Positions 5,347 to 9,147 of a stretch of 9,147 nt of DNA are shown piece after piece. The stretch comes from CAYVUV01 sp964455095. Lineage in GTDB: Bacteria > Desulfobacterota > Binatia > HRBIN30 > CADEER01. The stretch's first letter is position 1. Every line of letters starts with the position of its first letter. The translations under genes and the position numbers were made by a program. Where the stretch lies: positions 1 through 9,147 of the forward strand of contig CAYVUV010000230.1 of the NCBI GenBank assembly GCA_964455095.1. The letters are read 5' to 3'. The notes below the pieces were generated by a model. It was not told the origin of the DNA. It searched no databases and worked only from the letters and a program-made list of their open reading frames with translations.

Positions 5347-7835
5347 GCTACGAGCCTGCGCTGCAGCTGTGCCGGGCGCTCGCTCTGCTCATCCTGCTGT
5401 CGGCCCTGATTTCGCAAGCGCGGGCGGAGGTTGCCGTGGTCGGTATCCTCGGCGACTGCGCGGCCGGCGCGCCGTGCGACGACGGCAACCCGTGTACCGA
5501 CGATCGCTGCGAGCTCGGCATCGGCTGCGTAAACAGCCCGAACTCCGCCCCGTGCGACGACGGGCTCGCGTGCTCGCGGCCCGACTCGTGTTCGGGCAGC
5601 GTGTGCCTGGCCGGCGGTGCCGGGGACGACGATCTCGACGGCACGTGCCGCTTCGACGACAATTGCCCATTCCAAGCCAATCCGGGGCAGGCCGACGGCG
5701 ACCGCGACGGCGTCGGCGACGCCTGCGACAACTGCCCCACGTTCGCCAACCCCGATCAGGCCAACGCCGACGGCGATCAGCCCGGCGACGCCTGCGATCC
5801 TGACGACGACAACGATGAGGTCGCCGACGGCGCCGACAACTGCCGCGTCGTGGCAAACGGGGAACAGGCAGACCGCGACGGTGACGGTGTCGGCGATGCG
5901 TGCGACAACTGCGCCTTTGTTGCCAACCCGGGTCAGGGTAACCACGAAGCGGACGCGCTGGGCGACGCGTGCGACCCGGACGACGACAACGACGGTGTCG
6001 TCGATGTCGTCGACAATTGCCCCGTGGTTCCCAACGACCAGCTCGACAGCGACGGCGACGGCCGCGGCGATGCGTGCGACAAACGGCCGTTCGGCGGTCA
6101 GGAAGTGCCCATCCGCACGCTGGCGCGGAGCGGCGACGCCGCTCCGGGAGTGGGCCCGGGCGTGCGATTCAGCTCGTTTGGTCTGCCCGCCTTCGATGAC
6201 GGCCCGGTGCTCAATGCTTTTGGAGAAGTTGCGTTCCGCACCTACCTGGAAGGGCCCGGCGTCGCCTTCGACGGCGACGAGGTCGGCATCTGGAGCGGGC
6301 GCAGCGCCGCGCGCCTGGTGCCGGTCGTGCGCGGGCGCGATCCAGTGCCGGGCTCGGACGGCGGACTGCGTTTTGCGCCGTCCTTCGCGCGCCCGGTGGT
6401 GGCCGATGCGGGGCCCGTGGCGTTCCTGGCGGAAGTCGGCCCGGCGAACAGCGCTGCGGAACGGGTGCAGAGTGTATGGCTGGCGCTGGGCGATTCGGCA
6501 CTGGTGGAGCTGGCCCGCGCCGGCGCGCTGGCGCCGGGCACGGAACCCGACACGCGGTTCTCATCCTTGGGGGCTCCCGCGATCGACGGGAACGGTCGGG
6601 CGACGTTTGTCGCCGATGTGCAGGGGCCACAGGTCGACTTCAACACCGGCACCGGCGTGTGGTCGGCGTCGTCGGCGGAGGATGTAGCCAACGTCGTCCG
6701 CGCTGGCGATCCGGCTCCCGGCGTACCGCCCGGTGCGCGCTTTCTCCGCTTTGGGGGTTTCGGACCGTCGTCCGACGCGCCGGCGGTCGGAGCCGAGGGG
6801 CGCCGTGCATTTCTCGCCGAGCTCTCGTCGGTGCAGGAACCCGTGTCGCCGGCGACGGGAATCTGGTCCGCGGCGGCGCCGGGCATTGCGAAGGTGGTTG
6901 CCAGCGGCGACGTCGCGCGCGGCCTGGCGTTGACGACCTTCGCAGACTTCGCCGTGCAGGACCCGCGCAGTGTCACCATCGACCGCGCGGGACGCCTCGC
7001 CTTTCGCGCCCGGCTGTCGATCGGCGAGGAGAGTCTCTGGCGACACGATCCGGTGGGCGGGCTCGAGTTGATCGCCGCCGGCGGCCAGCCGGCGCCCGGC
7101 TTCACGGCCGGCACCACGTTCGGCGGCGGCTTCCAGACGTTCAGCAATCCGTCGATCAACGCCGCCGGTTCCGTCGCCTTCCGCGCCAGCGTGCAGTCAC
7201 CCAACCTGCCGCGCGGCGGCGTGGGCATCTGGATCGGCAGCCCCGGGCGCGCCGCGCGCAACCTGGCGCGCGGCGGCGATGCCGCTCCGGGCGGTCCGGT
7301 CGGCATCGTGTTCGGGGACCAGGAGTTCGACTTCGGCGCGCCGGCGGCGAACGGTCTTGGCCAGGTGGCCTTTATCGCCAGCCTCTACAGCCGACAGTCG
7401 GGCTTCTCCCTGGGCGAGAGCCTGTTCGCCTTCGATCCGGCGGCTGGTCTGCTGCTCATCGTCGGGCGCGACAACATCATCGAAGTCGCGCCGGGCGACT
7501 TGCGCATCGTCAGCAGTCTGAACTTCGTGCCCGGTTCGGCGAGCGAGGATGGGCGCGGCGCGGGCCTGAACGATCGCGGCGAGCTGGCCTTCTTCGCCGC
7601 GTTCACCGATGGCTCGTCCGGTGTCTTTGTCGCGCGCGTCGGCGCACTGCCGTGTCCCGGCGATTGCGATGCCGACGGTGCCGTGCGCATCGACGAACTG
7701 GTGACGGGCGTCGCCCTGGCGATCGCGGACCAGGGCACGGCCGCGTGCTCGGCGTTCGATCGCAACGGCGACGACGAGGCGAGCGTGGACGAGCTGGTTG
7801 CCGGAGTCGACGCCGCGCTGTACGGGTGTCCCTAG
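5343..7835 (+). CDS. secreted TSP3 / NxxGxxAF-repeat protein with C-terminal EF-hand-pair module
   Basis: Length is 830 residues. The reading frame remains open back to 4863, but ATG 5343 is chosen because a Sec signal peptide starts there (residues 1-28, hydrophobic ALALLILLSALIS, cleavage after ARA). Order: Cys-rich module (about 38-93, CDDGNPCTDDRC and a second CDDG-x-x-C unit); thrombospondin type-3 calcium repeats (105-246); eight repeats of about 65 residues (255-768), each with a [NDG]-x2-G-x2-[AT]-F core, several preceded by G-D-x-A-P-G; and an EF-hand-pair module (771-829, four Cys) ending one residue before the stop. This repeat architecture matches bacterial proteins described as choice-of-anchor tandem repeat NxxGxxAF-containing. 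A beta-propeller-like fold with calcium-stiffened N- and C-terminal parts is inferred. No enzyme motif is seen. It lies between two other secreted-protein genes carrying the same EF-hand module, so a shared partner or scaffold is plausible but unproven. Confidence 0.9.
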   Translation: MSYEPALQLCRALALLILLSALISQARAEVAVVGILGDCAAGAPCDDGNPCTDDRCELGIGCVNSPNSAPCDDGLACSRPDSCSGSVCLAGGAGDDDLDGTCRFDDNCPFQANPGQADGDRDGVGDACDNCPTFANPDQANADGDQPGDACDPDDDNDEVADGADNCRVVANGEQADRDGDGVGDACDNCAFVANPGQGNHEADALGDACDPDDDNDGVVDVVDNCPVVPNDQLDSDGDGRGDACDKRPFGGQEVPIRTLARSGDAAPGVGPGVRFSSFGLPAFDDGPVLNAFGEVAFRTYLEGPGVAFDGDEVGIWSGRSAARLVPVVRGRDPVPGSDGGLRFAPSFARPVVADAGPVAFLAEVGPANSAAERVQSVWLALGDSALVELARAGALAPGTEPDTRFSSLGAPAIDGNGRATFVADVQGPQVDFNTGTGVWSASSAEDVANVVRAGDPAPGVPPGARFLRFGGFGPSSDAPAVGAEGRRAFLAELSSVQEPVSPATGIWSAAAPGIAKVVASGDVARGLALTTFADFAVQDPRSVTIDRAGRLAFRARLSIGEESLWRHDPVGGLELIAAGGQPAPGFTAGTTFGGGFQTFSNPSINAAGSVAFRASVQSPNLPRGGVGIWIGSPGRAARNLARGGDAAPGGPVGIVFGDQEFDFGAPAANGLGQVAFIASLYSRQSGFSLGESLFAFDPAAGLLLIVGRDNIIEVAPGDLRIVSSLNFVPGSASEDGRGAGLNDRGELAFFAAFTDGSSGVFVARVGALPCPGDCDADGAVRIDELVTGVALAIADQGTAACSAFDRNGDDEASVDELVAGVDAALYGCP
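5655..6080 (+). repeat. thrombospondin type-3 calcium-binding repeats
   Basis: Residues 105-246 of the 5343-7835 protein repeat the pattern D-N-C-P-x3-N-x2-Q-x-D-x-D-x-D-G-x-G-D-A-C-D, alternating with C-D-P-D-D-D-N-D stretches. These Asp-rich loops bind many calcium ions in known TSP3 proteins, and the regularly placed Cys form disulfides. In outer-membrane and secreted bacterial proteins they usually act as rigid calcium-dependent spacers. The DNA is rich in GACGGCGAC-like words for this reason. Confidence 0.9.
6105..7643 (+). repeat. eight NxxGxxAF-type repeats, about 65 residues each
   Basis: Core motifs start at residues 291 (NAFGEVAF), 353 (VADAGPVAF), 415 (DGNGRATF), 483 (GAEGRRAF), 547 (DRAGRLAF), 606 (NAAGSVAF), 670 (NGLGQVAF) and 743 (NDRGELAF), spaced 59-73 residues apart. 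Between cores most units carry a G-[IV]-W strand and an R-x-G-D-x-A-P-G turn. The even count and strand-rich composition suggest a closed beta-propeller or a superhelix; this is an inference. The repeats are too diverged at DNA level to be recombination substrates. Confidence 0.8.
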
Positions 7836-7844
7836 CGGCGCGTT

Positions 7845-7852
7845 GAGAAGGA
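7845..7852 (+). promoter_or_regulatory. Shine-Dalgarno site for the 7863 start
   Basis: GAGAAGGA (7845-7852) lies 10 bases before ATG 7863, in the 27-base gap after the upstream stop. It is the clearest ribosome-binding site in the window and supports the 7863 start, which also begins a signal peptide. Confidence 0.75.
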
Positions 7853-7862
7853 AGTTCCAGAC

Positions 7863-8774
7863 ATGACGAGAACGGTTCTCTGCCTGCTCGGCGGCGCCAT
7901 CGGCGCGGCCGTGCTCGGCGTGCCGGTTCCCCTGGCGGCGCAGGTGAATGTCGCCGGCAGCTGGCGCATCGAGATGAATCGCTGCGAGATGGTCGACGGC
8001 GAGCGCGAGTGCTTTCCCTCCGGTGTGGTCCTCGCGGTGAGCCAAAATGGCAATCGCTTCTCGGGGACGGTCCTGCTGCCGCCCGACGACATCCCGGCCG
8101 AGTGCGACTTGATCTGTCAGCCTGCCACGACGAGCTGCCGGTTGCAGGCCCGGCTCGACGGGACGATCACCGACACCGACGTCGAGCTGACGATCACCGC
8201 CCGACAGACGGTCGCGGCCGATTGCGGGATCTGCACGGTACAGGGCGGATTCGACTCGACGCTGCGCGGGCGCGGCAAGCTGGTCGGCGGTGTCATCCGC
8301 GGCAGCTTCACCGAAGAGACCACCAACGAGTGCGTCGGCACCGAGCCGTGCGTGAGCGAGGCCGACTGCACGAGTTTCACCGCCTCGGGCGGCTTCGTGG
8401 TCCGCATCAGCGGGCGCGACGGCACGGGCCCCTGCGTCGGTGATTGCAATCGCAACGGTCTTGTGGCGATCGACGAATTGATCACCAGCGTCAACGTCGC
8501 ACTCGGCACCGCGCCACCGGCCGCCTGTCTCGAGGCGGATGCCGATGCCACCGGTGACGTTACCGTCGTCGAGCTCGTCTCGGCCGTGCGCGCCGCCGTC
8601 AGCGGCTGCCTCGGCCCGACGCCCGCCGCCTGCGAGCTGGGCGAGTCGTGCGAGACCGGGTTCGACTGCCCGTTCGTCGACTGCCCCGACGGCGCGACGT
8701 TTGCCTGCTACTTCGGCCGCTGCCTGATCGGGTCCTGCGCGTGCAGCGACGATCCGCAGTGCTGCGCGCCGTGA
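7863..8774 (+). CDS. secreted lipocalin-like beta-domain protein with EF-hand-pair module and Cys-rich tail
   Basis: Length is 303 residues. A good Shine-Dalgarno site (7845-7852) and a signal peptide (1-26, cleavage after PLAA before QVNVAGSW) fix the start. Residues 28-188 form a small beta-rich domain opening VAGSW, with alternating Gly-Thr strands (SQNGNRFSGTV, LDGTITDTDVELTI, GKLVGGVIRGSF) and several Cys. It resembles the short lipocalin-like extracytoplasmic domains that begin with a G-x-W motif, but I cannot name a family. Residues 191-249 are the four-Cys EF-hand-pair module; its loops are partly degenerate (N at position 5 of the first loop, T at position 5 of the second). Residues 257-303 hold ten cysteines, including a terminal CC, so they are probably disulfide-knotted. 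It sits 27 bases after the previous gene and overlaps the next by GTGA. A binding role for a small hydrophobic ligand is possible from the fold guess only. Confidence 0.9.
   Translation: MTRTVLCLLGGAIGAAVLGVPVPLAAQVNVAGSWRIEMNRCEMVDGERECFPSGVVLAVSQNGNRFSGTVLLPPDDIPAECDLICQPATTSCRLQARLDGTITDTDVELTITARQTVAADCGICTVQGGFDSTLRGRGKLVGGVIRGSFTEETTNECVGTEPCVSEADCTSFTASGGFVVRISGRDGTGPCVGDCNRNGLVAIDELITSVNVALGTAPPAACLEADADATGDVTVVELVSAVRAAVSGCLGPTPAACELGESCETGFDCPFVDCPDGATFACYFGRCLIGSCACSDDPQCCAP
8433..8609 (+). other. EF-hand-pair module, four-Cys type (residues 191-249 of the 7863-8774 protein)
   Basis: The module opens CVGDC and closes on a Cys 58 residues later, the same length as most copies in the two upstream genes. 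Its internal ID-E-LI-x-x-V-N-x-AL helix is nearly the same as the ID-E-LI-x-x-I-D-x-AL helix of the module at 3097-3273. Here the module is internal, followed by the ten-Cys tail, rather than terminal as in the 5343-7835 gene. Confidence 0.8.
8771..8774 (+). promoter_or_regulatory. GTGA stop/start overlap
   Basis: The GTG start of the ABC ATPase gene shares bases with the TGA stop (8772-8774) of the secreted-protein gene. With no separate ribosome-binding site visible, this suggests re-initiation and ties expression of the transporter to the upstream secreted proteins. Confidence 0.6.
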
Positions 8775-9147
8775 GCTCGCTGACGGCGGTCTCCGCGCTG
8801 TCGGTTCGCTACGGGGCGACGACGGCCCTGCACGCGGTGAGCCTCGACCTGCGGCCAGGCGAGGTCCATGCAGTGGTCGGCGAGAACGGGGCCGGCAAGT
8901 CGACGCTGTTGCGCGCCGTGGCGGGCGCCGTGCGCGCGGCGGCGGGAGCGATCCGCCTCGGCCCCGGCGTCCGGGTGGCATGGGCGCCCCAGGAGATGGA
9001 GCTGCCCCCCGACCTGACGGCGGCGGAGTGGATCTTCCTTGGCGACGAACGCCGCGGCCGGTTCGGCTGGCTGCGCGCGGCGGAGATGCAGGCCGCGGCG
9101 CGCGCCGCGCTCGACGAGATCGGTTGTACGGCCGCTGCCGACGCGCG
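8771..9147 (+). CDS. ABC transporter ATP-binding protein, sugar (RbsA/MglA-like) type, N-terminal part
   Basis: The first 125 codons of an ATPase that runs off the window. Walker A is GENGAGKST (about residues 36-44). The Q-loop is in APQE, followed by LPPDLTAAEWIFLG, which matches the QE-x-x-L-x-P-x-LTV-x-ENIFLG stretch typical of carbohydrate CUT2-class ATPases (RbsA, MglA, XylG); those normally have two fused nucleotide-binding domains and about 500 residues. Known members energise import of pentoses, hexoses or related solutes with a membrane permease and a periplasmic binding protein, expected downstream. GTG 8771 overlaps the previous stop as GTGA and places the ABC domain start normally; an in-frame GTG at 8759 is the alternative. 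No clear Shine-Dalgarno site precedes either, so coupled translation is likely. The substrate cannot be read from this fragment. Confidence 0.88.
   Translation, partial: MSSLTAVSALSVRYGATTALHAVSLDLRPGEVHAVVGENGAGKSTLLRAVAGAVRAAAGAIRLGPGVRVAWAPQEMELPPDLTAAEWIFLGDERRGRFGWLRAAEMQAAARAALDEIGCTAAADA

Noticed and set aside
5330..5360. Possible -1 frameshift fusing the large protein to the next one at ATGA
   Set aside because: There is no slippery heptamer, and the downstream frame begins exactly with a signal peptide, so two separate proteins with coupled translation explain it better.
6476..7846. 456-codon open frame on the plus strand in another phase within the NxxGxxAF repeat region
   Set aside because: Its translation is Arg-rich low complexity, while the overlapping frame carries eight regular repeat motifs and calcium modules.
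7197..8981. 594-codon open frame on the minus strand, and another of 458 codons at 1483-2859
   Set aside because: Both lie antisense to strongly supported genes with signal peptides and recognisable repeats. Their translations are Arg/Ala/Gly-rich shadows typical of GC-rich codon bias, with no domain or ribosome-binding site.
1..9147. tRNA, rRNA, insertion sequence, integrase or attachment site
   Set aside because: No cloverleaf-like segment, transposase motif or flanking direct/inverted repeats were found by reading both strands; nearly all of the window is coding.

Overview
The window is GC-rich bacterial DNA in which every supportable gene lies on the + strand. It holds the 3' end of one gene, three complete genes for large or medium secreted proteins, and the 5' end of an ABC-transporter ATPase gene. 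The protein style (DUF4215-like and other Cys-rich modules, Thr/Pro linkers, thrombospondin type-3 calcium repeats, parallel beta-helix repeats, paired EF-hand modules opening with C-x3-C) is what I associate with environmental 'deltaproteobacterial-grade' genomes such as Candidatus Binatota/Binatia or Myxococcota. That placement is an inference from style; there is no rRNA or housekeeping marker to confirm it.

Layout. (1) Bases 1-564 are the C-terminal 187 residues of a protein that begins outside the window. (2) Bases 565-744 are a short gap with a weak promoter-like element. (3) Bases 745-5346 encode a ~1,533-residue secreted mosaic: signal peptide, DUF4215-like Cys-rich module, unrecognised domain, T/P linker, beta-helix ending in a choice-of-anchor-Q-like motif, five EF-hand-pair modules separated by T/P linkers, a C-terminal domain paralogous to region 1, and an 18-residue-repeat T/P tail. 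(4) Bases 5343-7835 encode an 830-residue secreted protein: signal peptide, Cys-rich module, TSP3 calcium repeats, eight NxxGxxAF-type repeats, and one terminal EF-hand-pair module. (5) Bases 7863-8774 encode a 303-residue secreted protein: signal peptide, small beta-rich lipocalin-like domain, the same EF-hand-pair module, and a tail with ten cysteines. (6) Base 8771 onward encodes the N-terminus of a sugar-type (RbsA/MglA-like) ABC ATPase.

The genes are packed like an operon: stop and start overlap at ATGA (5343-5346) and GTGA (8771-8774), and the remaining gap is only 27 bases. The unifying feature is a calcium-binding, disulfide-bearing module of 59-61 residues, present seven times over three consecutive genes, each copy opening C-x-G-D-C and closing on a Cys. 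It is dockerin-like in its paired calcium loops but differs in its cysteine framework. The window therefore looks like a locus for extracellular or periplasmic calcium-stabilised structural, adhesive or binding proteins next to a solute importer. No enzyme active site is recognisable in the three secreted proteins, so their biochemical role is not established by the sequence.
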